From: Pyrenopolyporus hunteri
Lineage: Eukaryota > Ascomycota > Sordariomycetes > Xylariales > Hypoxylaceae
Assembly: GCA_902806595.1 (NCBI GenBank)
Contig: CADCXC010000004.1
Coordinates: 248,001 to 312,000, forward strand
Length of the DNA stretch: 64,000 nt
Direction of reading: 5' to 3'
Positions 23,230 to 34,848 of the stretch are shown in pieces; the first letter of the stretch is position 1, and every line of letters begins with the position of its first letter. The translations under genes and the position numbers were made by a program. Below the pieces are notes generated by a model, which was given only the letters and a program-made list of their open reading frames with translations, ran no database searches and was not told where the DNA came from.

Positions 23230-24141
23230 GTAACGGATTGGTGGAATCTTGTCTTATCTATGGGTTGCTCATTCTGGGCCCGGATCCAAGAGGAATAGGG
23301 GAAGAGTCAGAGTCTGTGCCTAACGGTTAGAGGATGTTGGAGAAGGGGGGGGGGGGGACATAAGGGTTATTTTCATGTAGCTGCCGCTATATTACCCTCT
23401 CGTGAAGCAATGTCTAAGGCGTTGGTCTCATATTCTGGACTTGGGGTTAGGGCTATGAGTATTGCAATTGTACTGTATGGGAGGGGAGAAAAGAGAGAAC
23501 CGAAAAGTCAAGTGATTTGGACCTGTGGTGTCTACCTGACTATAATCCATAGATACTTTAGGCATGTGTTAGCTCCTTGTTTTGGCTGCAGTGCGAGAGT
23601 GTGAGAGCGTGATAGCCCCCTTATATCTGAATTTTGTATGTGCTATTACCCCACCGTCCGTGATTCCCGCCCCCTTTTAAAAGTTTGAGAGACCAAAATT
23701 AAGAAAACTAATAGAAACGGCAGAGGTCATAGGTATATACCTACCTAGCCTATCGAGTCCCGCGGCAAACTAGCGTTAGATTTATGAGTACTCACTTTCG
23801 GAGGCAGGTAGAGTTTACTTAAAATCTGGCAGGTTAATATGGCATCCGAGGTTTATAACCCGGCAGAGTATCCCTGGAACGATATGACTGCACAGGATTC
23901 GTAATAAAGCAAGATTTCAGGGTGAAAGATAACCAAGATGGATAAAACGAGCGTATAATATACAGTGCAATCATAGCCCAAAGCTCTATGCAAAACCCCC
24001 TATAACACCTGTACAACCGTCGCTGACAAATTCCTCCAAAGAAAATATATAAATCCTCTCGTACCCTCACTCTCATGCCTGGCATCCGTGGTTGTTGTAT
24101 CGTCCATCGCCTATAATCAGTGCGTGTGTCGATTTGCGCAT
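23230..24141. other. Intergenic region
   Basis: Holds a G tract at about 23346-23357 and the 3' end of the minus-strand secreted-protein gene. Open frames here are short and unconvincing. Confidence 0.5.
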
Positions 24142-24774
24142 TTATCGAACGACTGCGAGCATCGCCTGGTAGAACGAATTGCAATTGTTGGTCTGGACGT
24201 TATAAACCTTGTTCTGCTTGACGTAAGAGCTGGCGGATCCTTTAACCTTCTCGGCCTTCCTCTTGGTTGTCTCGCCGATGTAGAACGTTGGCTTGGTGTC
24301 TCTGGCGGACCAGGTACCTTGCGAGAGCTCGGTGCTGCCGTCTGTTTTCTTTACCATATGGTAAAACTGGGCATCGAAATGCCTCTTGAGAACCGGTGAA
24401 TTCGGCGTTCCTTGCTTCTTTTCGGTCACTTGTCCCACTACGATTCCTATATGGTCGAAACCTAGGCTGGCCCTTAACTGCGAGAGCTCGGCCGGCGTCT
24501 CGCTGGAGCCTTGGATAGCTCCAAGCGGCCATTGTACTTCGAGATAGTAGTATCTGCCTATCTGCGGATCCCCGTGTAGGCTTCTTAACTTTTGGAGCTC
24601 ATCTGACTCTTTTATGATGGGGTCCTTCTTGCGCGCCACTAGTTCCACGCCCTCGACTGTGTTCTCGAAGCGGGTAGCTAGTTCTGTATCCTCGGCTACG
24701 TCGGCGCCATCGCGAATGGGGCTCGCGGCGGCGAGCGTGGCGAGAAAGGCGTAGAAGAAGTTAGAGAATTTCAT
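24142..24774 (-). CDS. Secreted protein with NlpC/P60- or LRAT-like His...NNC arrangement
   Basis: A single open frame of 210 residues. Residues 1-18 (MKFSNFFYAFLATLAAAS) form a clear signal peptide with a cleavage site near 18/19. The mature part has a His in FDHIGIVVG (His108) and, about 90 residues later, TNNCNSFYQAM with Cys198, the only cysteine in the protein. A His-containing strand before a cysteine-led helix is the order seen in circularly permuted papain-like folds (LRAT, PPPDE and related NlpC/P60 groups), where the cysteine is the nucleophile. A single cysteine in a secreted protein argues against a structural disulfide and for a catalytic one. The substrate is unknown; an extracellular hydrolase or acyltransferase, or a plant- or microbe-directed effector, is inference. 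It lies about 1.4 kb from the AT-rich block. Confidence 0.65.
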   Translation of the reverse strand: MKFSNFFYAFLATLAAASPIRDGADVAEDTELATRFENTVEGVELVARKKDPIIKESDELQKLRSLHGDPQIGRYYYLEVQWPLGAIQGSSETPAELSQLRASLGFDHIGIVVGQVTEKKQGTPNSPVLKRHFDAQFYHMVKKTDGSTELSQGTWSARDTKPTFYIGETTKRKAEKVKGSASSYVKQNKVYNVQTNNCNSFYQAMLAVVR

Positions 24775-26190
24775 GGCTGGAGTAATAGGAGGAATGTATC
24801 AAAGTTATTGGGGAATCCGTCAGGGAGTGGTGTTTTCTCCTTTTCGTTGATGTGAGTGATAATGATGTTGAATGTGATGTTGTTGCTGAGTCGATTTAAC
24901 TTGAATGGCGCGGGTAGTGAGGATTATTTACATATTTTCCTTCTCGTATGTTTCTGCCCTCCTTTGTAGTGGAAGGCCGTGTATTCCTCTGATGATCTCG
25001 TGGTAGCCCTGTGAGTAACTGCGCTACAACTCTAACAGCGTCTCCTGTTTAACTCAGAGATGGGGCAAAATAACCTGAAAGGTTATCATATTGGTTATTG
25101 AGCCGCAAAAGATCGACAATATCGGTGATCTCCCCCTCCCCTCCGCCTAGCTGCTCTATTTTTAAGCAAGAAACGAAGGAAAACCAAGGGTTTGTTAACT
25201 GTATAGCTCGAAAAGCCGAATGGAGGAACATTGCGATGTTCAATAAAAGCCCCTCAAGTGGCGGCATGGTGGCTAGACTGCCTGGTATACCTACGTAGAC
25301 GGGTAGGGTAACGAGCGTGCAAAGCTTGTCCTTACGTCAATAGTCCGCATAAAATCGTGGCTCTAGGTGTGCTATTTTCTATTAACTAACACATTTAAGC
25401 CGGCTGCTTCTCCATGAAGAGCGTATGACGCAACGGAAGCCCAGGGTTTCGATCTGGTGAGTGGTTTAGGATGCTGTTGGTAACGGCATGGATAGCGTAC
25501 GGCGGGTGCGGCGTAAAACTCAAAACCTCGTATCCTCGAAGAGAAGGAAAAAGACAACAACTTATCTAACATTATGCGATAGCTGATCCCATGATTCTTA
25601 AGGCGCTGGAAAACTACGGTTTATCTACTAGAATTCGGTGTAAACATCGCAAATGGGTTTCGTTCGCCCTTTCCCGTATATGATAACAACTTCAGCTTTT
25701 AGTTAACTACCTAGGCATCCAGGTACCCGTTTTATCCCACTTCAAGAGACACGAGAGACGGTAGGTAATTCGCTTAACTCTGGAATATCTTAGTTCCTTC
25801 CTCAGTACGATACTCTCTCTCTCTCTCTCTCTCCCTCTCTCTCTCTGCAAAATGCCAATTTCGTTTGGTTAAGATGGATTTAAGCTTAGATTTAAATGCA
25901 ATGTAAAGGTTGTTGGCTGTTGGCTACCTACCTAGGTAGTTGGTTAGTTGCTTGGTTGGTGTGTTGCGAAACATTAGTTTGAGTTCTTATGCCAACTTAT
26001 TCTCGGCGTACGTAGTATAGATTTTCGTCTGGACCATACTAATTAGGTCCGTGTGGTTCGCGAAGGTTGATCTATTGCCAATCGCTAACTGTTTAAACTC
26101 ATGTTAGTTGCTGCTTCGGCTTTCTTGGGAGAGTTATGTAGAATTATAGATAGGTACAGGTACAAATCGTGTCCAGGAAGTCTTCGTACA
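24775..26190. other. Gene-free border zone next to the AT-rich block
   Basis: Contains the promoter of the secreted-protein gene, a CT microsatellite at 25813-25846 and more TACCTAGGTA-type motifs near 25930. I see no gene. Composition collapses to AT-rich within about 50 bases after 26150. Confidence 0.55.
25813..25846. repeat. (CT)n microsatellite
   Basis: An almost pure CT repeat with one CCC interruption near the middle. Confidence 0.9.
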
Positions 26191-26976
26191 CTTTAATATT
26201 ATATACTTTACATTTAAACATTTATAACTCAACCACTTCTATATTAAATAAAATGAAAATTCATATATAAATAATTATGAGTGTTTTAAATATAGATTTA
26301 TTTTTTTCGAATTTTTAAAACGTATATTTATAATGTTATAAAATAATTAACGTTTTATTTTTAATAATAAAATTTTTAATAGTTTACACCGTAAATAATA
26401 ACCGTAATAAACTATTTTTAAAAGATTAAAAATATTTGTAATTTAATTTAATTATTGAAAAGTTTAAATATAAAATTTTGAAGATTTTTATTAACGATTT
26501 ATATTTTTAATAAAATGTTAAATATATATTATATCTTAATATTATTTTTTATTTTTTATTTTTATTTTAACGAATCTTTTATTTTTCGTCGGGAAACTTT
26601 TATATTATATTTAAAACTTTATCTTAAGTTTAAAAATAAAATTTCAAAAATAATTAACTTAAATTTATACGATATTATAATATTTATAAAAGTTTTTTTA
26701 AATTTATTTTTAAACATTTATTATTAACTTTTAAATAATAAAAATTATATTAATAAAAACTTTAAACTTTATATAATTTTATAATAATTATAGTTTTATA
26801 TATAACGTATTAAATAAAAAGCTATTTACGATTAAAATTTTATTAATAAAAATAAAATAACGTATTTTTATTTTTATTTTTTTTAAAAATGTAATTATTT
26901 TAATAAAAATTATACCGTTAAAATTAATTAATTTTACTTTATTTAATAAATTTTATTCTAAATTTATAATTAATGG

Positions 26977-27180
26977 TTAATTAACTTATATATGTATTAT
27001 TTTATAATACGTATTTAAAAAAAAAATACTTATATATTTTTATTTATATAAAAAAGATTTTTCGTACGGTTTTTTTATTAAATAATTTTTCCTTTTTAAA
27101 TAATTTATATAATATTAATTTTATTATATCGCGTTTATTTTTATTATTATTTTTTTATTTTATTTACGTACGTATTTATT
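26977..27180 (+). repeat. Inverted repeat X, left copy
   Basis: About 200 bases that reappear in reverse complement at 30201-30410, starting TTAATTAACTTATATATG and running to TTATTTACGTA. The two copies bracket the left 2.7-kb arm exactly, as the terminal inverted repeats of a DNA transposon of about 3.2 kb would. No transposase could be read through the RIP damage. Confidence 0.6.
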
Positions 27181-27207
27181 AATATTAATTAATATTATTA
27201 AAGTTAA

Positions 27208-30202
27208 TAATATAAATTAATAAAATTAAAAAATTATTATTATAATAATATAAAAGATTTTTATTGTAATAATATACGCGATATTAATATTTTTTTTTTT
27301 ACGATATTATTTTATTTATAATAAAATATCGTTTTATTATTTTTAATTTTTTTAAACTTTTTACATTTATTATATCGTAAAAAGTTAAAAATTCGATTTA
27401 AACGTAAATTTATATTAAAAAATTTAATTTAATCGAACGAAATATTAAAAAAAAATTCGTTAAATTAATAAAATACGTTTTTAATAATTATACGTTTTTT
27501 AATTAATAATTTAATTACGAAGTTTTAAAATAAAAGAAAATTAATTTTTAAATTATTATCGAAAAATAAAAAACGATATAAATATTTTTTTTAAAGAATT
27601 TAATTATTATAAATAAAAGTAAATTATACATTTATATAATAAAAAATATTTTAAAAAAATATTAAAAATAATTTAAAAGTTTTATAATAAGAAATTTCGC
27701 GGTTATATTATATTAATTTAAAATTACATTAAAATATACGTTTATATAAAAAAATATTTATTTAAATAAAAATAATATTAATATAACGAAAATTTTAATT
27801 AATTTTATATCGATACGTAAATTTTTTAAATAAAATTATAATAAATTAAAACGTATTAAACGTAAATAATTTAACGTTTTAATATAAAAAATATCGATAT
27901 ATTATATTAATAAAAATACGATTTATTTTTCGATATTTACGTCGAATTATATTTACGTTACGATATAAAATCGATTAATAATTTTTTATTTTATAACGTT
28001 AATATAAATAAAAAATTAAAAAAAATTAAACTTATAAACATTAATAATATCGATCGAATTATTTCCGATTTTATATTATTAACGATATAAATCGTTTATT
28101 TAATAATCGCTTTTATTTTCTTTTATTATTAATAATTTATTATCGATATTTAATACGTTATTATTTTTTTTATTAAATTAAACTTTTACGACGTAATTTA
28201 TATTTTAACTTTTATTTAAATTTTAATAACGAATTTTTTTTTCGTTATTTTAAACTTTTTAAAATAACTTTAAATATTTAATATAATTATTTCTTCTATT
28301 TTCGCATTTATTTAATTAAAAATAATTACGTTTTTTTAAATTATTTTTATCGAATTATACTTTATTATTTTAATTTACGTTAAATTATAAAAATATAATT
28401 AACGATATATTTTTAATTTTATATAAAAAAATAATTTTAATTTTTATTATCGAAAAATATTTATAAACTTTTCGAATCGTTATTAAATAATTTATATATA
28501 ATATTAACGGTTTTATTAAACGTCGCATTAAAAAAAATTATTATATCGAAAATTATAATTTTTTTTTAAATAATTTTATAATTTTTATTAATTAAATCGA
28601 CTTTTATATTTATATTCGTTGAAAATTAATAAAATGATATTTATTATAACGTTTTTTTTATTTAAATTTTTAACGAAATATATTTTTTTATTATTATTAA
28701 TTATATTAAAAAAACTTTAAATAATAAAAATAATTACATCGAAAAATTTTATAACGTTTTAAAAAATAAATTTCGTTTTTTTTTAAACGTATATTATATA
28801 ATTAAAATTTATTAAATTTAATTTTATATCGTATTTTTTATTATTTTTATTAAATAAATAATTATTTATTTTTTATATAACGTATTTTATTATTAATGTT
28901 TTATAAATATATATTTAATTATAAAACGATATTTTAATATAAAATAAAATAAAATTTAATATTATTATAATTAAATTTCGATTATTTTTTTTTAATATTA
29001 AAGTTAAAAAAAAACGAAAGAAAATTTAATTTTAAAATATTATAAATTATATTAAATAAATTATGTTACGGAGTGTGGGCGATTAAAGCATTAAGGGTTA
29101 GGTAATATATACGTATTAAGGGCATACATTCCTAAACTTTATACTAACCCACGGCTCCACGCATTACCTAATTAACAACGCTTATAAAAGGGGAGTTTTT
29201 TTCTATAAATAAATAAAAGCTCCGTATGCCTTTTTATAATACACTTTTCTTATACACCCCTAAAAGATTACTTATATCGTTCCTACTTTGATTCCCTAAA
29301 GATTAGACATTATATAACGTGAGAAATTAATATTATATTAATAAATTTTTAAAAAAAATTTTAAAAATAAATAATAATTTATTATAATTATATAACGCGT
29401 TTATTTTAATATATTATAATTATAATATATTTTATTTATTTTATTAAATTAATTTAAAAAGTTAATTAATAAATTTCGCGCGTTAATTAATATTTTCGAA
29501 AATATTAAAAAAACGCGTTAATTTATAATTAATAACGACGATAACGACGAAAATTTTAATTAATTTTATATTAAACGAAAATATTATTATAATAATAAAA
29601 ACGATCGATATTAATCGAAAAAAACGATTTAAATTTAAAAGTGTCGTTATTAAATATATAAAAAAAAAATGTTAATTTATTAAATATTTCGAAAACGAAT
29701 AAAAAAAAATTAAAAAACGTTAACGAATTTAAAAAGTTAAAAATAAAAGTAAATATATTACGTTTTTAACAAATTATAAAAATATTAAATAAAAAAATTT
29801 AAAATCGAAAAACGACGATTAAAACGTTATAATTTTTAAAACGAAAAAAAAAAATCGATTTTTAACATTAATTAATTACGGTATATTTAATAAATTAAAT
29901 ATATTAATATTAAATTATTTTTTATTACTTTTTTATTAATAAATTAAAAAATAATATTATATTTATTTTAAATTAATACATTAAAAATATTTTTTAAAAT
30001 ATTATTTTCGAAATCGACGTAATTAAAATATTTATTATAAAAAAAATTAATATTAAACTTTTATAAAAAATTTTTTCGATCGAAATTTTAAAATAAATAA
30101 TAATCGAATCGATAAAATTAATATTAAATTTAAAAACGAATTTTTAATCGAATTATTAAAAACGATTATAATTAACGTTTTATTTAAATTAATCGACTTT
30201 TA
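27208..30202 (+). repeat. Left arm of long inverted repeat
   Basis: This arm is reverse-complementary to 33339-44102 once insertions are removed. Its own length without the solo LTR at 29064-29324 and its duplication is about 2.73 kb. Matching landmarks include 29518-29532 against 33957-33971 and 28630-28900 against 34300-34586. The arm also keeps the empty site of the copia insertion at about 28634-28645. One ~50-base insertion near 29790-29840 is absent from the other arm. Confidence 0.75.
29064..29324 (+). mobile_element. Solo LTR A of the copia-type element
   Basis: A 261-bp LTR starting TGTTACGG and ending CGTGAGA, flanked by the perfect 5-bp target duplication AATTA (29059-29063 and 29325-29329). 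A TATAAAAG box lies at 29183-29190. No internal region follows, so it is a solo LTR left by recombination. It keeps many CA, TG, CC and GG steps that the LTRs of the full elements have lost, so it is much less RIP-damaged. The opposite inverted arm shows the unoccupied site at 34150-34169. Confidence 0.85.
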
Positions 30203-30410
30203 TTAATAGGTATATACGTAAATAAAATAAAAAAATAATAATAAAAATAAATATGATATAATAAAATTAATATTATATAAATTATTTAAAAAAAAAAACT
30301 ATTTAATAAAAAAATCGTAGTAAAAATCTCTTTTATATAAACGAAAATATATAAATATTTCCTTTTTTTAAAATACGTATTACGAAATAATACGTATATA
30401 AATTAATTAA
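30201..30410 (-). repeat. Inverted repeat X', right copy
   Basis: Reverse complement of 26977-27180 with scattered RIP-type differences. It abuts the inner end of the left arm, so the pair encloses the arm. The copy of the arm at 33339-44102 shows no such flanking repeat. Confidence 0.6.
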
Positions 30411-33338
30411 TTATTATTTATTTTATTTTTTTTCGTAATTAATTAATTATAAATTATTAATTAAACTTTTCGTTTTATTTATTTTTTTAATTTTAAATTA
30501 ATTTAATTTTCCTTTATTAAATTTCGTATAATTTTATTAAAAAACGTTTTCGTTATTACATCCGTAAAATTACACGATTTATATATTTATCGAATATTAT
30601 CGATTTTTTAATTTTTATAAAATTATTTTAAAATTATAAAATTAATTATTAATTTTTTTTTATTAATACTTTTTATTTATATTAAATATTAATATAATAA
30701 TAAAAAGTCGATATATAATACGAAAAAAATTTTAAAAAGTAAAAAACGTTTTAAAATAATATTAATCGTATAATAAACGACATAATTAACGTCGAAATTT
30801 TAAACTATTTTATAAATTTTATTAATAAATATATTATAAATAACTCGCTTATATTTAATAAATAATTAATAAATAATATTATTAATAATTTATATTTTAT
30901 TATTTCGATCGATAAAATTTTTATTATTTAAAATAATAACGTACTTAATTTACGAATTTAAATTTTTATTATTTATAAAAAATTTATCGATAAAAATATA
31001 AAAACGTAAATTTTAAAAGTTTAATTCGATATAATAAAATTTACGTATTTAATTATTTATTTATTATTTAATTTTAACGTTAAAAACTTTAATTTTTTTA
31101 AATTTGAATTTGAAATATTAAACCGTCGTAAAATAATTAAAAATTACTTCGAATTAATATATAAAAACGATATATACACTTTAAATTTGTTATTTTATAA
31201 ATTTTTTAATTATATTAAAAACTTTAACTTTTAATAATTTAAACTTTTTAATTTAATTTTTTTAAATAATCGTTACGTTAAAATTTTTATCGTAAATCGT
31301 AATATGTAAATCATTAAAATTTTCGATTTCGAAATTTATAATTTTTTAAAAACGCGTTTTAATTTTAACTTTATTAAAAATTTTATTTTTAATAATAAAA
31401 AAATTTATAATATCGATATTAAAAATATTATCCGTTTAAAAATTAATAAATTCGAATAAATTTAAATTCGTTATAAATAAATAAAAATCGAAAATTAATA
31501 ATTTTATTCGTAATTTTTATTAATAATAATATAAATAAATTTTAAATTAATAAATATTTAACTTTATAAAATTATATAAAAATTTAATTATTCGTAATAA
31601 TATTTTTTTAAAATATTTATTTTTAAATTCGATTAATAAATATATAAAAATAATCTTTTACATTAATATTTTAAATTAAATATAAATTATTATAATATTT
31701 CGAATTATAATTTTCATTTTTTTACGATATAATATAAACGTTAAAATTAATATAATATATTAATTAACTTTTTAAATAATAAATATATACGTTATAATAT
31801 ATTTTTTATCGAAATTATTATAATTTTAAATTATTAAACGAAATTTTTTATATAATATAATAATATTTTTACTTTTAATTTTACGAATTATTTATAATTT
31901 AAAAATCGTAACGTTTCGATATATAATTATATCGTAAACTTTTAAACGTAAAATATTTTTTTCGAATAAAACGTTAAATTTTTTTATATTTAATATTTCG
32001 TAAAATTTTCTTTATATAATAATTTTTTTATTTTTTATTAATAATATATAATTTTACGATATAAAAAAAATCGTTAATATATATAAAATTTTTTTTCGAA
32101 ATAATTTAATAATTATCGAAATTAAAAATTAACGTAAATAATTTAATTTTAAACTTTTTAAACGATACGAAATTTTTTTTTAATTAAATATACGACTTAA
32201 TATAAAAATTTTTAAACGTAAATATTTCGTTCGAAATATTAAAAACGACGGTAATATTTTTATTTAATATTATAATAATTTTATAAAAACCTTTTTATCT
32301 TTTTTTTTTTTTATAAATAAATATTTCGTTATCGATAAAAAATAATACGAGAAAAATTTTTTATATATTAAAGTTATTACGTATATTTAAAATATTTTTT
32401 ATAAAACGTTATATTTTAATTTTTTTAATTTTCGTTATTACTTTTTAAACGACTTATACCTTTTAAATTTATACGAAAATAAAAAATAAATTTATATTAA
32501 TTTTAAAATAAACGTTAAATACGAAAAATATAAATATAAAATTATTAAAATTAACGATATTATTAATTACTTTAATAATTATTTATAATCGAAATATACG
32601 TAAATTTAAACCTTAAAATTTATCGATAATAATTTTATATATTTTATAAATTAAACCGTAATATTTTTCGACTTTATTAATTAATTAATATATTTCGATA
32701 AATACTTAATAATAAATAACTTCGATAATATAAACTTTATTTCGAAATTTAATATTATCGAAATTCGTATCGATATTATATATAATAATATTTAATAATT
32801 CGAAGTAAATATTAATTTAACATTATTTTAATATATTTTAAATTTTTTAATAAAAATAATTTTTATAAAATAAATAACTTAAAATTTTATAATAACATTA
32901 ATTATATATAAAATAAAACGTTTATTTAAATATATAATATTAATAATAATTTCGTAATTAAAATCTATATTAAAATCTTTTAAATTAAATTTAAATTTTT
33001 AAAAAATTTTACTTTTAATTTAATAATAATAATAAAATTTATTAATTTTTTTTATATTTTTAATATCGACGTTATAATTTATTTTATTTAAAAAAATATA
33101 TAATTTAATTATAAAAAAATAATTAAATCGAATATAAATATAATATAATTCGAACTTTATAAAAAAAATCGTATTATCGAAATAAAATTATAAATATTTT
33201 TATTTATAAACGATAATAACGATAATATCATTTTTTTTAATTAGTTAATTAATTAATTCGTAATATTATTTAAATAAACGTTTAATCGATTTATATTTTT
33301 TAAATATATAAAAAATAAAATATTTAAATTTATAATAT
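30411..33338. repeat. Spacer between the inverted arms
   Basis: AT-rich, RIP-mutated, and not obviously related to the arms or to the copia element. Patches alternate between keeping G and keeping C. I could not identify an element. Confidence 0.5.
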
Positions 33339-34586
33339 AAAAATCGATTAATTCGAATAAAACGTTAATCGTAATCGTTTTTAATAATTTAATTAAAAAA
33401 TCGTTTTCGAATTTAATATTAATTTTACTAATTCGATTATTATTTATTTTAAAGTTTCGATCGAAAAAATTTTTTATAAAAATTTAATATTAATTTTTTT
33501 TATAATAAATATTTTAATTATATCGATATCGAAAATAATACTTTAAAAAATATTTTTAATATATCGATTTAAAATAAATATAATATTATCCTTCGATTTA
33601 TCGATAAAAAAATAATAAAAAACGATTTAATATTAATATATTTAATTTATTAAATATACCGCAATTAATTAATATTAAAAATCGACTTTAAATTTTTTTA
33701 TTTAATATTTTTATAATTTGTTAAAAACGTAATATATTTACTTTTATTTTTAACTTTTTAAATTCGTTAACGTTTTTTAATTTTTTTTTATTTATTTTCG
33801 AAATATTTCGTAAATTAATATTTTTTTTTTTTATATATTTAATAACGACATTTTTAAATTTAAATTATTTTTTTTAATTAATATTAACCGTTTTTATTAT
33901 TATAATAATACTTTTATTTCGTATAAAATTAATTAAAATTTTCGTCGTTATTATCGTTAATTATAAATTAACGTATTTTTTTAATATTTTCGAAAATATC
34001 GATTAACGCGCGAAATTTATTAAATAACTTTTCGAATTAATATAACGAAATAAATAAAATATATTATAATTAAAACACATTATAAATAATATATTACGTA
34101 ATTATAATAAATTATTATTTACCTTTAAAATTTTTTTTAAAAATACGTTAATATAATATTAATTTATTTAATATTATTTATAATATTTTAAAATCGAATT
34201 TTCCTTCGTTTTTTTTTTAACTTTAATATTAAAAAAAATAATCGAAATTTAATTATAATAATATTAAACTTTATTTTATTTCGTATTAAAATATCGTTTT
34301 ATAATAAAATATATATCCGTAAAACATTAATAATAAAATACATTATATAAAAAATAAATAATTATTTATTTAATAAAAATAATAAAAAATATAACGTAAA
34401 ATTAAATTTATTATATTTTAATTATATAATATACGTTTAAAAAAAAACGAAACTTATTTTTTAAAACGTTATAAAATTTTTCGATATAATTATTTTCATT
34501 ATTTTAAATTTTTTTAAAATAATCGATAATAATAAAAAAATATATTTCGTTAAAAATTTAAATAAAAAAAACGTCGTAATAAATAT

Positions 34587-34848
34587 TGTTACGAAGTATA
34601 AACGATTAAAATATTAAAAATTAAGTTATATATACGTATTAAAAATATATATTTTTAAATTTTATATTAATTTATAATTTTATATATTATTTAATTAATA
34701 ACGTTTATAAAAAGGGAAATTTTTTTTTATAAATAAATAAAAGTTTTGTGTGTTTTTTTATAATATATTTTTTTTATATATTTTTAAAAAATTATTCGTA
34801 TCGTTTTTATTTTAATTTTTTAAAGATTAAATATTATATAATGTAAAA
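34587..34848 (+). repeat. 5' LTR (B) of copia copy 1
   Basis: 262 bp, starting TGTTACGAAG and ending ATGTAAAA, aligned throughout with the four other LTRs in the window. It is heavily C-to-T mutated compared with solo LTR A. The sequence just after it is shared with the second copy; I could not assign the primer tRNA. Confidence 0.85.

Noticed and set aside
25372..25572. 66-codon minus-strand frame near the right border
   Set aside because: No family resemblance, no splice partner and no signal peptide; chance is enough.
26515..26727. 70-codon open frame in the AT-rich block
   Set aside because: It is composed almost only of Ile, Leu, Phe, Tyr, Asn and Lys as expected from AT-rich DNA, with no neighbouring gene signals.
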